From positions 1,438,114-1,502,113 of the forward strand of contig CM055874.1 of NCBI GenBank assembly GCA_029582165.1: a DNA stretch of 64,000 nucleotides, read 5' to 3'. Position 1 is the stretch's first letter; the number at the start of each line of letters is the position of its first letter. Position numbers and translations under genes: made by a program. The notes beneath the pieces are model-generated. The model searched no databases. It was not told the origin of the DNA and was given only the letters and a program-made list of their open reading frames with translations. Shown here in pieces: positions 33,963 through 47,159 of this stretch. The DNA comes from Portulaca oleracea. Lineage: Eukaryota; Streptophyta; Magnoliopsida; Caryophyllales; Portulacaceae.

Positions 33963-36900
33963 ATGGGAGTGTTCTCTGCGGCACCGAAGTGTTTCAATGT
34001 CGACAGGAAATCGCATTTCGCTGTTGAACTCAAATCCCTAATCCTCGATCATCTCCGACATTTCTTGCCCGACTATGCCGACGATGTTCTTGCTGTATAA
34101 TCTCTATCACTTTTGTTTTGATTTTGCGTTTTCCTGCTCTCATTTTACTGGTTTTGTTCATCAATGGAAGCTCAATGTTGTACGTTCGTGGTTTCGGAAG
34201 CTGCTTGCTCTGCTTAATCGATTGTGTGTTACTGATTTTCGGTTGTGCTGTTCTGTTATTAGTTGTGGTTTTGTGGCTATGAGATGTTGAATTGTTCGTC
34301 GTTATGAGTTTTGTCTAGCTGCTGAAGTTGCGGTGGAAATGGCGATTGATTTTGAGTGGTTTTGGTGTTCAAATAGGTTAGAAATTTTGCGACAAGCAGT
34401 TGTAGTATTTCGAGTTTTGGATTCATATCAATTCTGCTTTTGTTTTGCATTTTTTGCTCTCATTTTACTGGTTTTGTTCATCAATGGAAGCTCAGTGTTG
34501 TACGTTCGTGGTTTCGGAAGCTGCTAGCTCTGCTTAATCGATTATGTGCTTCTGATTTTCGGTTGTTTAGTGCTGTGCTTAGTTGTTTTGGATTTTGGTT
34601 GTGATTTTGTGGTTGTGAGAGGTTGAATTGTTCATCGTTATGAGTTTCGTTAGCTTCTGAAGTTGCGGTGGAAATGGTGATTGATTTTGAGTGTTTTGGT
34701 GTTGGAAGTCCGCAAGGACCGAAACCTTGGTAGGTGTTCAAATAGGTTAGAAATTTTGTGATGAGCAATTATAGTATTTCGAGTTTTGGATTCATATTGG
34801 CGTGTATTGTTGATTGTAGATGCTAATTTAGCAATAGGTCTAGTAATAGGCCATAAGTCAAGCAGAAAATGTTGTAAAATATGTTGAATTATGAATTGTG
34901 CCTTGAGGAAATGAGTTTGTTTAAGTTCCTCACCAAAATCCAAATTTACACTCTAGAGTCTCAACTAAGCGTTGACTGTGATCCTTTTGATTTCATGCTA
35001 CTCACCAAAGAGAAATGAATGATAGGTTTGTGTAGGATTTCTCATATGTTTCTGTAAAGGCTTTTGTGTATACATAAGTGTTCCACAATGTCAACCAATG
35101 TTGGGGTAGTTTCAAGATTTTGTTAGTGTTCACATGTGTGAGGTTATCAATCAAGGGATGGTGCCAAACTCATTTGCTAAATTTACATCGCTATGCTTAA
35201 ACCGTGATTTAATGCAAGAAAATTGTGAAAGGAGAACCTTAGTGTAATACTCTTTGCTTTTTGCCAGGAATATATTACAGTGTTGGTGTGCAATGGGAAA
35301 AACCAAAATCAGGCAAGGGAAGATTTGGAAGCATTTCTTGGAGATAAGAGCAAGACATTCGTATCCTGGTGAGTGATTGTTGTTTGTTTTGGCTGGCTCT
35401 CCTAGTATAGTTTACCAAGTTGTTAACTATTTGTTACAGAGGAACTGTTTGCACTTGTACTGAGTTTATTTCCATTACTTGTTTATGAATGATGTTGATG
35501 GCTCAATTGCACAAAACCAGGATCCATAGAACATCTAGATACTAGATTGTGATACTTTGTATCTAAATTTCATCGTGAGTCAGCCATATGCCTGTGCTTG
35601 CTGCATCAAACGAAAGAGTTTGCAACGGGAGAATCAGATTTACATAGCTTAGCTGCTTTGCTTGATCATCATCATAAAGAGTTTTCAGTTTGATGATATT
35701 GTTCAATTTTTATTGCAGGCTATGGGACGTGCTCTTAAAGTATGAATCCTCTTCAAGTGCAAAATCATCTGACCGAAAGGAGAAGACTTCGTTTCACTCT
35801 TCTAGAACTTGGAAAGAGAATAATAATAGAAAGTTTAGGGGCCCACAGAGTCAGGGAAACAGTGAGTCTGACAATTTGATGGTAATGTTGATATTATGGG
35901 TATACTTCCATTGTCTATGTTATAGTATAGTTTTACTGATTCTTTTTCGTTTTCTAGGATAACGCTGAGGGAACATTCTGCGTAACAGCCAAACCTTGTA
36001 GATCTCGTGATGCGTTCACACCTGAGGAAGATATTTCTCGGCCTGCTAAAGAAACAATATCAAGGACCATTCAGTCAAGTGGCATGCAACGTAAATATGC
36101 TAATTTCGATTCCTCAGCTGAAGTCGGTCCCTCAGTAGAGGAACAACAAAGGGAAAGGGTTGACAAACCTGAACCAATAAAAAGGGTGAGTTCTTTTTTA
36201 GGCAAGTTAAGAATTTTGACATCCTTATTTCTATTCGTGTGTTGCTTTCATGTATTCTAATTTGAATGGTTTGCTTTTTTAGTCCTCTTCTTTATCAAGG
36301 AGGCATCCAGGTTATTTGTCGGAGAGTGATCCCCTTTCTAATACACGTTCTACTCGTGGTATTAAACTGTCAGGTAATGAGTAGGTGCATTGGTTTCTGC
36401 TTTCCTACTATGTTGATAAGTTCACGAACATAGGAACGTGAAATGGTTGGTTGAATATTTCTTCCCGAACTGCAGAGCATCCTCGAATGCATGCTGCCCC
36501 AAAGAAAAGTATTTCTCCTCCGCCGCAAGTTGTGTCTTCCCATGATAATATGCCAAGGCGAAGTGTTTGGGACAGATTGGGGAAACCACCAGACAATGTA
36601 CCAAAAAGAAACCCTACTGCTGGTTTTAATGTCGGGAAGAGCACGCGTATCACTAAAGAATGGGTTGGCTCACACCCACCAGTACATCATGAACTTGACA
36701 AACAAACTATTCGTGGTTCTCCAATGCTTCCTTCACATCGAGATCGCCATGTCGATGAAGTGAGAGATGTCCATCAGATTGTTATTGTTGGAGGTGATGG
36801 GGCCAACAAAACTAATGGCAGCAATGGGGCCCATGATGTCGCCGTGCCAAAATCTGAGGTGCCGTCTGCGAGTACTGTTAGAAGAAAACGTCTCTTTAGT

Positions 36901-39878
36901 GACCTTGCGAATCAAATGAGCGATGATGCCGCCTTGGGAGTACGTCAAGCTCATAAGAGACAAGAGGTGCCTCTGGAAGCCTCTCAAGTTGTTGACTCGG
37001 TACCTTTTCCCTCACATTTGTGCGTAAAATTCATGGGTAAAAAACAGTTGGGTAAAAGTTAAATTTTGGTAACTTTTGGCAAATTTAAGTTGATATATCA
37101 AAAGTAAGATTTTTTAATTTTTGTAACTTTGGTAATTTTTGAAAAGTTTTGGTAAATTTAGGCAAAAACTGGTAAATTTTGGTAAATCAAATTTACCCAT
37201 GAATTTGGCCGACAACACTTGATCATTGTGCCTGACTAATATGAACCTTTGCAGAAGATGGTAACCCCTATGTAATTTCTGTGCACTGGTTTTATGAAGC
37301 TAATAAATTTGTGCAGTCAGATAACTCAAATTTAAGTTTATTCAAGTATCCAGCCCTATAACTGGTTCACTCTCAAATTCTGTAGATTATAGGACCTTGT
37401 ACGCAATTATGGACCTGCTTGTTCTCTTTGAAAATTGACCTGAGTGGTATTATTTACTTCCATTTGCAGTGTCATCAGTGTTATTGTTACTGACATGTCC
37501 ATGCCTTACCTAATGCAGATGCATGATGTGAAACTACGAATGCGTCAAGTCGAACTTGAAGTGGCCAAGCTACGTGCCAAGCAAATTGAAATGGAAAATG
37601 ATGGAAAGACCAAGTTACTGATGAACCGTGGTATGGAGATTTCATTTATTTATGAATTAGCTGAGATTCTAATCTTAATCATATTGCGATCGGTTGTGTG
37701 CTGATTATATTGGATGAAAATTTCTTTCGAAATCCATTTTCTCCTTGAACCTCACTTTTGAAGCTCCAGAACAATCGTAAAAGGTTGTAATGGTAATATT
37801 CGTTTTTCTTAGAGTTGTAATAGAACTGAACAAGAAAAATAAAAAAATTGTGGTGCTCCTTTGAATTTGTTTACATATTATCGCTGTCACACACCGTGAA
37901 AGATGTAATGCTTATCAATAAATTACCTTCTGCATGGGTGTAAACCAGTAAAGCTATGTACTTTCTTATCCATTAGATCATGCATTTAATTTATGCATTA
38001 TATTGCTTTACTGTGTTGACTTAAAGGTTTAGGGATTGTTCTTGAATGAGAAATTTATTCAACTTGTGTATTTCAGGTGTGGTGAAGGCGGTGGAGGAAG
38101 ATACCAATTCAAGGACAGTACTTGTTACTAATGTAAACCACGATACCCATTCTTTCTGCATTATATTTGCTTTGATCGCCTCGTTCTTGCATGCTCCTCT
38201 GCACAGTCAGAATGACCATTATTTAAAGCTTCTCCAACTTAAAACATGCAATGGGCTAATATGATATCTGCACTAGTTTTTCAACAATTTATCTTTGTTT
38301 TCACTACATACTCCTGCTTAACATTTCTACCCAAACACGTTTTTATCCCTTTTGCAATATGCAGTTATGCACCAACTTATGTTCTGAAATGTGGCACTAC
38401 TTGAGAGCTATCTCTACTTCATTCTTTGCCTGCAAATATAAAACAATGTAGTTGATTCCTGCATCGTTTATGAATTTTATCAAATAAGTGAAAAATCACG
38501 TTACTTATTAATTTGTCGGCTTCTTACGAAATAAAATAGTTACACCACAAGGCAACTACGGAAGCATTATCAATGTTGTTTGGGAAGTGTGGAGCTGTGG
38601 TCAATATCGTCACTTTAGCTGACAGTAACCCTTTTGCACCTGTTCAACAAAGGTAAATATTATCATCCTTCTAATTTCTAACCATTTCATTTGCTGCTCT
38701 GTACTTCATGTATATTTGGAAAGGTGACATGATGTCTCCACTAAGGAAAATTCCTTCCTAGGTCTGCTTACATCACTTTTGGAAGCAAGGAATCTGCTGA
38801 TAGGGCATTGGGATTCAATGGCACTACTTTTTATTCAACAACCATATTGGTAACTTGAATTTTCTGATTGATATTGACATAATTGTGAGTTTGTCTATTG
38901 TTTCTGTCTTTCAGATGGAAGTAAATAGAAACATTGATCAATAAAACTTTGTGATATAAAGTAAATAGACAAACTTAATGATGAAAGGATTTTCTTTCTG
39001 TATGCCTTCAGTTCCATTTTTGCAGTCAATTTTGTTAATTTGACAAAGAAAATGCTGCAATGAAGCTTCTTGTACCATGCAATACTACTGAAATACAGAG
39101 TTACGGAGACAACTGTGCAATAGAATGTTACGTGAGACCATCTCACAATAGATTTATCATGAGATGCATACCTTTGTAGTGACTTTTTATGAATATAGGG
39201 TGACTAATAATTTATTTGAGATGATTTTGATAAAATTATTCCACGATAAATTATTGATCACATTCGTATTAAAAAGTTATTCTAATATCACTGTATTAGT
39301 CGTAATAAAATATTCAAAATGTCACCTTGAAAGGAGTTGCAAATTACTCGTATGCAAAAAATGATGGCGATAACTGCCGTGTTCTGTAGGTCTCAAGGAA
39401 GGCGGATACAGCTGGTGTGTCCTCAACCAAACCTACTGCCGGGAGAAGCATGGCCCATGCATCTCTACCAAAGCACACTACAACCCCTGACAAATCCGCT
39501 TTTTCTCGCCCTCACCTACAATGGCGACGCGAATCTCTCACTTCCACTCAACCAGAAATCCCGACTTCAAAGGGCGAACAATCAAAAGAAGTTGCTGGAT
39601 CTGCCTCACACGAATCACCAGAAGCCCCACGTTCAAATGTTCAGCAAACGCAAGAAGTTACTGGATCTGCCACTCTTGAATCTCGTGAATCACCAGAAGC
39701 CCCGGCTTCAAATGTTCAACAAATGCAGGAAGTCGATGGATCTGCTTCTTTGGAGAAAGATTCAGCCGCTTTGGTCTCGGACCAAAGTGAAGATTTGAAG
39801 GAGCATTCCTCAGCCTCAGCAGATAAACCCAGTGAAGCAGAAGCAGAAGCAGAAGTACAAGTAGAAGCAGAAACCTAA
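33963..39878 (+). CDS. Nab2/ZC3H14-like N-terminal domain plus RRM protein
   Basis: Eleven exons: 33963-34094, 35268-35368, 35719-35881, 35958-36185, 36283-36373, 36476-36999, 37519-37630, 38077-38132, 38540-38652, 38762-38849, 39390-39878; 2097 nt, 698 residues, all in frame. Residues about 15-90 (LKSLILDHLRHFLPDYADDV ... AEYITVLVCNGKNQNQARED ... FLGDKSKTFVSWLWDVLLKY) match the PWI-like fold of nuclear poly(A)-RNA binding proteins Nab2 and ZC3H14. A polar middle region follows with a DRLGKPP motif and a basic RRKRLF patch. A coiled coil (LRMRQVELEVAKLRAKQIEM) precedes an RRM (RTVLVTNLHHKATTEALSML to ADRALGFNGTTF). The tail has three diverged repeats of EVxGSAS..SPEAPxSNVQQ and ends in AEAEAE. 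It lacks the CCCH fingers of ZC3H14. Likely a nuclear RNA-processing factor. Exon 9 acceptor (AATAG|TTACACC) is the least certain. Confidence 0.88.
34105..34800 (+). repeat. 330-bp tandem duplication in intron 1 of the RRM gene
   Basis: Two units, about 34105-34435 and 34436-34800, share long stretches such as GCTCTCATTTTACTGGTTTT, ATCAATGGAAGCTCA, GTACGTTCGTGGTTTCGGAA and TGAAGTTGCGGTGGAAATGG in the same order. They differ by a modest number of substitutions and indels. Confidence 0.8.
37016..37213. mobile_element. GTCAAATTTAT-family MITE in intron 6 of the RRM gene
   Basis: Inverted ends AAATTCATGGGTAAA (about 37027) and TTTACCCATGAATTT (about 37192) enclose TTGGTAAATTTTGG words like those of 28224-28431. 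It begins 17 bases after the exon 6 donor. No clean TAA duplication remains. Confidence 0.55.
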
Positions 39879-40703
39879 GTTTTAGAGCTAATGGAAGCGG
39901 CATCATACCACATTTTTGAAGGGTTGGGAAGGTGCTGGTGTTGAGCTTTATGGCACATTGGCGTAGTTTTTAGGATGTGAATCGATACCTATAACATTGA
40001 CGATAGAATTGACAACAGATACCCAGAAGATATACGACAGTTTGCTGATTTGTACAGAAACCAATGAAGAGCAAGCAAATAGCCAAATACAGTTGCACAT
40101 TTTAGAGCGAAAAGCTGAGTTTTCTGTCCTTTTTTGGAGATCTCCTCCTTTGGAAGAACCTGCACTGCTCTTGCTGTGTTACCAATTTACTGCTTGAGGA
40201 CCCGTTTTTACTGTATCTTGATTGGTAAATTTTTACAAGTGAAACAAACAAGGCAGGACATACGAGGCTTTTTCTCTGCAACAGTGCAAACATAACCATA
40301 AAAGATTGGCTGATTAGAGCAAAAACATAGATTGGAGCTATTCATGTTGTTCACTAGCCATGCCTTACAGGTTAGAAATACAATTCATGACCAAAGAGGC
40401 AAAAGCTCTAAACTAATCATTCCATTGGCACATGAAATATGTTGTACAATGAACAATCCTCCATCTTCCACATATTTACCCCCCAAACAAAAGGAGCACA
40501 TTTTTCTTTCTTACCGCCGCCGGGGTCGAATGCTCTCACTAATTACATTGAATTTATGAACAGGACAATCGGTGAAATACAAATTTATGAAGGCCGTAAA
40601 CACAGAGGAGAGCTATTGCCTCAAAAGCTTTGTAAAGATCATGTTAAAATGGATGCTTATGCCTATGATTTTGAAGAAAGTAAAAAGATCTGGGTTCCTA
40701 AAG
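39879..40703. other. Convergent intergenic region
   Basis: 3' UTR of the RRM gene on the left, 3' UTR of NC2-beta (minus strand) on the right. The gap is so short that the two 3' ends may overlap. No other gene seen. Confidence 0.5.
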
Positions 40704-43700
40704 TTAGCTGCTCTGTGGAGTTGGGTCAGTATCTGGTTGTTTGGGAATCGACACGTTGCCGTTCATTCTGGCACGTGCCTCGGCAAACATCCTCTGCTGC
40801 TCGGCAGCAGCTTCTTCCTCGGTCATCTCAGCGCCGCTGCTCCACTTCCCGGCTCGTACTCCATCTTGCTGAGAATCGAATGAAAAAAATGAAGCAGTAA
40901 ATAGCGTAGCCAATTTAGAGCTGACAAAATCTGACCCGACCCGAACCCGCCCGAAAGTTTAAGGTTAGGCCTGGAATTTCCAAACTTAAACATAAAACCT
41001 GAAACCGTCCCGCCCGCTCGGATTGATAGGTCTATTGACCCATATGCAACTTTTTACTGAATTAAACCTAGAATTCAAGATGGGACAACTTTTTCACAGC
41101 CCTAGTAGCCATGATATGATGCACTTAATTATGTACTCCCTCCGTTCCATATTAATTGTCATAATTGTGACTTTCATGGTCTCCAATCACTCTTTGATTG
41201 ATAATTTCTTACATAATATGTTATTAACAATTGCATTATTATACTTTTATGATAGTATTTTTCGTTACAAATCTAATTGTGGTAATTTTATATAGCAACT
41301 CATTGTATATATTGAGAATTTAAGGTCAAGATTTTTGAAATTTGACTGTACAATTTCCAAATACAACAATTAATATGGAACGGAGGGAGTAGTAGATTAC
41401 TGTATATTAGGTCTAAGGGTTTGAAGGGAAATGGTAATCACCAATGTTTCGAGTTTATGTTGCTCATATGCAGCATAGACTTCTTCGATGTACTCGCCAA
41501 ACCCAAGAACCTGAACAGTCAACAAGACACACATCAACATCCACCAGAAGATTGTATCCCCCAATCCTGCAACAAAACACAATAACACACACAAACACAT
41601 ACGCACAAAGTCCAAATGTTTGAAACCCAATGTGAAATTAGTTGCAGGAAATTTGCCCAAACATTACTTGTTAAGAAACTTTAATACGTGAAATACCCGA
41701 GTCTTTTGGTTTGGGTGTAGCCTTACTATTATTCAGTATATTTTAATTCATTAATTGAGTCGACTGATGATTATATAGTCAAATTCTGCAAGATGCATAT
41801 ACCAAGAGCAATTTGAATAAGGTTATAACCCACAAGATGATGTTTCAACCTTCCCTAGCTATCCAAAAATTGGCTCTAGACAGTTGAGCATCAGGGATGA
41901 AGCCTTATATAAGGAGACCACTGTTAACACACTACTTGTCACTAGATGTTTAAAGTCTGTTTGTAACTTAAAGAACCTGACAACAGCTAAGTTCCAAAGC
42001 GAAATCTTAGAAGAATGTTATCGAATGCAAGGCCTCATAAAACAAGGTAGGGCAGACTACACATAACGCCGTAAGCCAACCAGCTTTATACATTCTTTTC
42101 AAAAATGGATGATTTTCAACATGCCCTTATAAAACAATGAAAAGTCTGCTACAAAATTTCAGAGATGAGATGTACAATAGCAAAATTCAGAATGGAGCAG
42201 TGCCCTTCACACCTTAGAGGAATTCAGGCAAGATACAGTTGTATGAAAAAAGAATTAAGGGAAAGAACAAAACCTCTAAAGCCTTGATTACATGCTCAGG
42301 AGCAATCGTTCGCTTTTCTTCTCTATTGCAGACTTCATTTGACTCTGACGAAATAAGATTTATGAACTCTGAAATAATGAGATTCTGTAAGGTTAAAACA
42401 AGAAGGAACACGATATATAGCATTCAACCACGCATAAGTAGGTAAAGACATATAAAACTCGCAAGAACAAAAAAGGCAGATGGGCAACCCAGTAGCATCA
42501 AGGCTATATGAATACATGATCCTATCATTGGGAACTTCATCAATTCCAAATTTCCAACAAAACTGCTGTTTGGAAATTAGTGATATTGTTAACGCATAAC
42601 AATTTGTAGCAGTTTGCGTTAGCTATTTTTGTCTCCACCAACCAGGGAGTCATAACAACAAACATGAAAATCAAAAGTAGAAAACTTCATAAGACAACTG
42701 ATTAACTGAAGCCTGAAGGTCCAATCCTTGTAACAATAACAAGAAAAATAAACACTGTACATATCATACTAAAAAACCCACTTCAGATAAAAACAAGAAC
42801 GGAATATGGTATAGAGCAAAATACCAGAACAAGTCCACAGATGATGCACTCAGCAAATGCACAGAAAAACCACCACAAAGCCATGATATACTCACCTACA
42901 CAACATTCAATCAATAGATCTTGAGCATCCCTTGCTACTCGAACGTCAGGTGGTAACATCTCCTTTATAATTTTTGTCATAGTTGCTGGAAATAAATCAC
43001 AAGGCATCAGGAGATCATTTCATGGCAATGCGGCCATGCAAATATTGCATTATAATAACCAAATGTTAAGGTAATGGACGTCTGAGGACTGTAAATAGGT
43101 ACTCTACTGCATATTGACAAAGCTTAAATAAACTAAACTATCAGTGACAACTAACAAGTGCAACTGTGCAAGAACTCTATATAGGTGGGAACAGAGACAT
43201 GATAGAGAAGTGGGTGGGAGAAGGAAATTGGCATTCAGATTGTCACAACAAAAGCCAACGGAACCCTAAAAAGTACTGGTGTGATGTGACCATCCTCCAA
43301 GAAAACTAAATCCAGTTAGCATATATACTAAATCCTTAAAAGCTAATATTATGTTTTCATTGACAGGAAAGCTTTTCTCTACTCAATCCTCAAAAACTGA
43401 ATAACCATAATATGAAGCTCCTACCATTTCTTCCTCCATCTACTCTCCCTCATTCACATGAATAGTTCCCCTTGAAGTTTTTCTTTTTTGGGGGGTTGGT
43501 GTTTTCTTTTTTTCTTTTTTTTTTTTTGGGGAACCATCTCACAAGGATATCTCGACTTGTGATATGGCTTACAAGACAGGATAGAAGTCTTGGCTATAAC
43601 TTATAGGATGCTTTTTGATCAAAGGGGATCTAGAACAGTGATAACTAGACTGCAGTAGAGCCATAGGCCCATATCTAAACCTCAATGTTTCGTGCAACAT

Positions 43701-44116
43701 TTTAGAGCCTTTTTTTAACTTTTGGGTTTAAGGTGGCGTTTGTTGTGTGTGTGTTGGGGGGGGGGGGGGACAGAGAGTTTTGAAGGGTATGAACCCCTCT
43801 TCACAAATTAAAAATAATTTGACAAAAACTCTTTCTTTTTGAGACCATGGACAGTTTTTCTGTTCCCTTTCATTACATCCAGGGATTTTTTTCCTGTGCT
43901 TGCATGCACTCTGTAGCTACACAAATATATTTTGGCCTCATGGAAGGTTTACTATTCTATTTTGGTGTAGCCAAAGCGTTAGATATATATGATTGCAAAA
44001 TGCTTCTCTGGTAGCAAATGCTCCTTTTCAAAGATCTTTCCCAGATAGGGGCAAAAATTACCTTTTGGAAGTGAAGCATCTTCTTTTGACTTGCCAACTA
44101 TGTCCATTGGCTCCAT
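40704..44116 (-). CDS. Negative cofactor 2 beta (Dr1; NF-YB12/13 type)
   Basis: Five coding exons in transcript order: 44116-44062, 42985-42896, 42368-42274, 41510-41442, 40868-40704; 474 nt, 157 residues, all in frame. The protein starts MEPMDIVGKSKEDASLPKAT. A histone fold of the H2B/NF-YB class follows (about 19-105): TKIIKEMLPPDVRVARDAQDLLIECCVEFI, SSESNEVCNREEKRTIAPEHVIKAL, LGFGEYIEEVYAAYEQHKLE. The conserved C-terminal block GAEMTEEEAAAEQQRMFAEARARMN is diagnostic for Dr1. It pairs with NC2-alpha and holds TBP on DNA, blocking TFIIB and TFIIA, so it represses or tunes RNA polymerase II initiation. The length matches the family. Intron 4 carries a Stowaway MITE. The ATG lies one base after an acceptor, implying a non-coding first exon upstream. 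Confidence 0.95.
41137..41389. mobile_element. Stowaway MITE with intact ends and TA duplication
   Basis: The ends CTCCCTCCGTTCCATATTAA and its reverse complement are essentially perfect, with TA at 41135-41136 and 41390-41391. The 253-bp element lies in the last intron of NC2-beta. The CTCCCTCCGTTCC terminus and TA target are Stowaway (Tc1/mariner-derived) hallmarks. Confidence 0.9.
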
Positions 44117-45870
44117 GCTGTAACCTACAAGTAAACCATATTCATTGTAAGATGATACTATTGCTAAGACTATCTTTCTTGTATATGCATGTTAAAACTC
44201 AATAACATTGATTGTTGGCATGTCCAGATAAGGAAACAGCAATAGTCAATATTAGTTCTTCTAGATAATTCAAAATAATTCAGGTTAGTTTTAGGGAAGC
44301 AGGATTAAGACGAAACTCCAACTTCTCCCCAAGTTTGAACTCACAACAAAGTTGTCCACTAAAGATTTTGTTGCTTACAATGATAGAAATCATCAGCCTC
44401 TGACCTAAGTAGTAAAATTAGCAAAATAATCACCGGAGGCACTAATGCCCACAAGCATGGTTACCAATTTTTTTATGCAGCCAACTCTGTAGATATATGG
44501 AACATTTACACGCAAAGCCCAGGGCTTGATGTCAATCATAATTCATAATATGTGTTCCTTTATTTGGGGAGCAGTACAACAACTGAGGATCCACAAACGT
44601 TATTCTAATCTTTACAAACAAAGAAAAACAACTTTCACCCTCTATAATCCCACAGTATCCCCTTGAATAATCACACTCTCACACTCCTACCAAGTTTCAA
44701 ATTCTGCCCAATGGGACTTTATGTGTCAAGAACATCTCACTTACAGACCTTGTAACATTCCCATCAACCAAAACCTTCCCAAGTACATCCAACTTCCAAT
44801 AATCTTCATAATTAATTTTACGCCAAATAGTGTGACAACGTCCCTCGTACAACAGTCTTAGTTTGGTGTTCAATGACCTTGACAAATCCAAAACCCACAT
44901 ATCCTTAATCAACCTTCACTTCTAGCAATCAACATTCAATACTCCAGGTAATAACTTCCTGGCTACATTTATTAAAGCTTCAACAACTCCATCATTTAAT
45001 GTCAGAACAATCACAGTAACAAGTTCTTCCACCAAAAACTTTCAACACATTTCTCCTGTGTATTCTTCATCAGTGGTGGTTCCAATGAATAATTCCTTCT
45101 ACATAATCTTCAATTCAGATGAATCAATTTCTGTTTAAGATCAAATGCTTAGCACTATATGAATTTAGACACTCTATGTCAATCAAATGAAGAACCAACA
45201 GAGGAATATTCCACAGTCCCACATAAATTTGTGCCCCTTCTCAAGCAGAAAATCCAGACAAACATAACAAACTACTATCCAGATCAATGTAAATTTGTGA
45301 AAATTACCAAACACATCATCCACTATAACCTCAGATAATCAACATATGCTCTTCACGTCTTAACCTCAACTACAAATCCAACGAATTCCCACAAAACAAA
45401 GCTTATACAAAGATATTACTCGTCTTATAATTCTCCTTAGCAACGAAACACAAAAACAAAACAAAAAAATCACAGAATTGAACTAAAGCAATCAATCATC
45501 GAACATCTGAGTTTCAAGCGACTGATTACAAATAGTAACAAGGGGAAAATACATACATATGAAATACGATCGCAAACAAATTACAAGGAATCAGACAGAC
45601 AATTAGGGACGGCAAATGGCATCCACGAGGTCTCATTTATCCAGGATTTGACAGAAATAACCTAATAATAAAATAGACAGAAGTATAGACACGCACTGTT
45701 GGATCGAATACACGGAACAGAAAAAAAGCGATGGGGGATGACACGGCGGCGAAGGCGACGGCGACGGAGGGGAAGGATCGCCGGAAAACGGTGGTCGTCC
45801 GAGGAGAATTAGGGTTTCATGAAGCGGACTTTTTCATATTTGGGGGATCCAGAAGCGTCCGACTCTAAAA
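44117..45870 (-). promoter_or_regulatory. Leader intron, non-coding first exon and promoter of NC2-beta
   Basis: An acceptor (GGTTACAG) lies immediately before the ATG. The next GC-rich, genic block on the minus strand is about 45835-45700, with CCGTCGCCGTCGCCTTCGCC repeats. This suggests a 5' UTR exon with a leader intron of about 1.6 kb. The intron interior shows no gene; the frame at 44697-44912 is unsupported. Promoter position is inferred. Confidence 0.4.
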
Positions 45871-46078
45871 CGTACTCTTAAATTATTATTTCCAAAACAT
45901 AAAAGTACCATGAAATGACAAAAATACCCCTGCCAGGTAATAAATCACATCACACACAAATACAGTACAGAGTAGGTTCAGTTTTCAGTTATCACACAAA
46001 TGAAAGCGACGAAAAATGCAAGTATGCAACACGAAAATGCAGCAGATGAGGTTTTTTAAACAATTTTTCACACAGATA

Positions 46079-46669
46079 TCATACAGATTCAGAGGCATCA
46101 AGAGTGTCTTCATCTTCTGCTTCTGCTTCAGCTTCTGCCTCTGCTTCTGCTTCTGTTTCTGCTTCAGCTTGTAGTGCTGCTTCTGCTTGTGCTGTTGTTA
46201 TTGGAAGCAGTGGCGACGACGATGAAGACGACAAAGATGGCACGGGCAATAAGGCAGTGAAGGCGCGAAATGCATCCCGTGCTCGGTTAGCAAGAGGAAG
46301 GAATCCGCCATAGAAGGAAGGGCAAATGGAATGGATGAAGATGCAGCGCTCAAGGTAGAAGAAAACAAAGGAGGGACAAATGAGGGACAAAATGAGTCCA
46401 AAACCCAGGGGTCTGGGAGGGAGCTGGGAGTATCCGAAACGAGGATGAGGCAGGAGGAATCGAATGGAAGCATCGATTTCAATGGAGGTTGTGAGGGGGA
46501 TTTCGAAAGAGGTGAAGAATAGCAAGTAGAGGAACAGAGCAAGCACAGCTGCGGACATGGATGTGTGGGAAGAAGCTGTGTAATCGGAGAAAAACAGGGC
46601 CAAGTGTGGCCGGAGCTCCCGATTCAGGATGAGTAGAGCTGGGTATCTCAGGTCGTAGCTCTCAGACAT
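46079..46669 (-). CDS. Unrecognised 196-residue membrane protein with Ala-Glu repeat tail
   Basis: One uninterrupted frame of 196 codons starting MSESYDLRYPALLILNRELR. Two hydrophobic segments are visible: about 37-58 (SMSAAVLALFLYLLFFTSFE) and about 88-112 (LGFGLILSLICPSFVFFYLE). A Ser-rich linker follows, then a low-complexity tail of repeated AE dipeptides ending in DASESV. The tail arises from a GCTTCT-type microsatellite. I recognise no family. Support for a real gene is its length in otherwise AT-rich DNA and an N-terminus of normal composition; there is GA-rich leader-like sequence on its 5' side. It could be a lineage-specific protein. No intron seen. Confidence 0.6.
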   Translation of the reverse strand: MSESYDLRYPALLILNRELRPHLALFFSDYTASSHTSMSAAVLALFLYLLFFTSFEIPLTTSIEIDASIRFLLPHPRFGYSQLPPRPLGFGLILSLICPSFVFFYLERCIFIHSICPSFYGGFLPLANRARDAFRAFTALLPVPSLSSSSSSPLLPITTAQAEAALQAEAETEAEAEAEAEAEAEDEDTLDASESV

Positions 46670-47159
46670 GGCTGATTTTGAAAGAGATCAAGGAGGGAGA
46701 ATTTGAGAATCGGAGAACGGGAACAATTGAGAGGCAGAAGAGATACAATAAGAGACAATTCAGTTGTGACTTGTGAGGGTTAGTGAGAGGAAATTCATTT
46801 ATATTATATACAAGTGAGACAAGTGAGGGACAGTACCAGTGCAGGCGGTGCTAATACAAGTGAGGAAATTCATTTAAACTGCTAATTCCCTTTTCGGACC
46901 GAGAAACGGAGAAGATATAAAACCGGATATTATATATTTAAAGGGAGAAAGGGCAAAAAAAAAAGAAAAAGAAAAGAAGGCTATGTCGCCCTCGCCAGTC
47001 TTCAGTGGGAGAAAATTATTGGTGCCGTCCGCTGGGCTACTAGTTCATTTTTATTCTTTTTTTATATACAGTATATATTTCACTTACCAAGAAACCCGAC
47101 ATTTTCCCAATTGAGAATTTGAGATGGACTATAAGGACATCAAATTTATGGTACATTTA
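46670..47159. other. Upstream region of the orphan gene and AT-rich DNA
   Basis: 46670-46800 is GA-rich and probably the leader and promoter of the minus-strand orphan gene (TATATTATATAC near 46800-46811). The remainder shows nothing. Confidence 0.35.
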
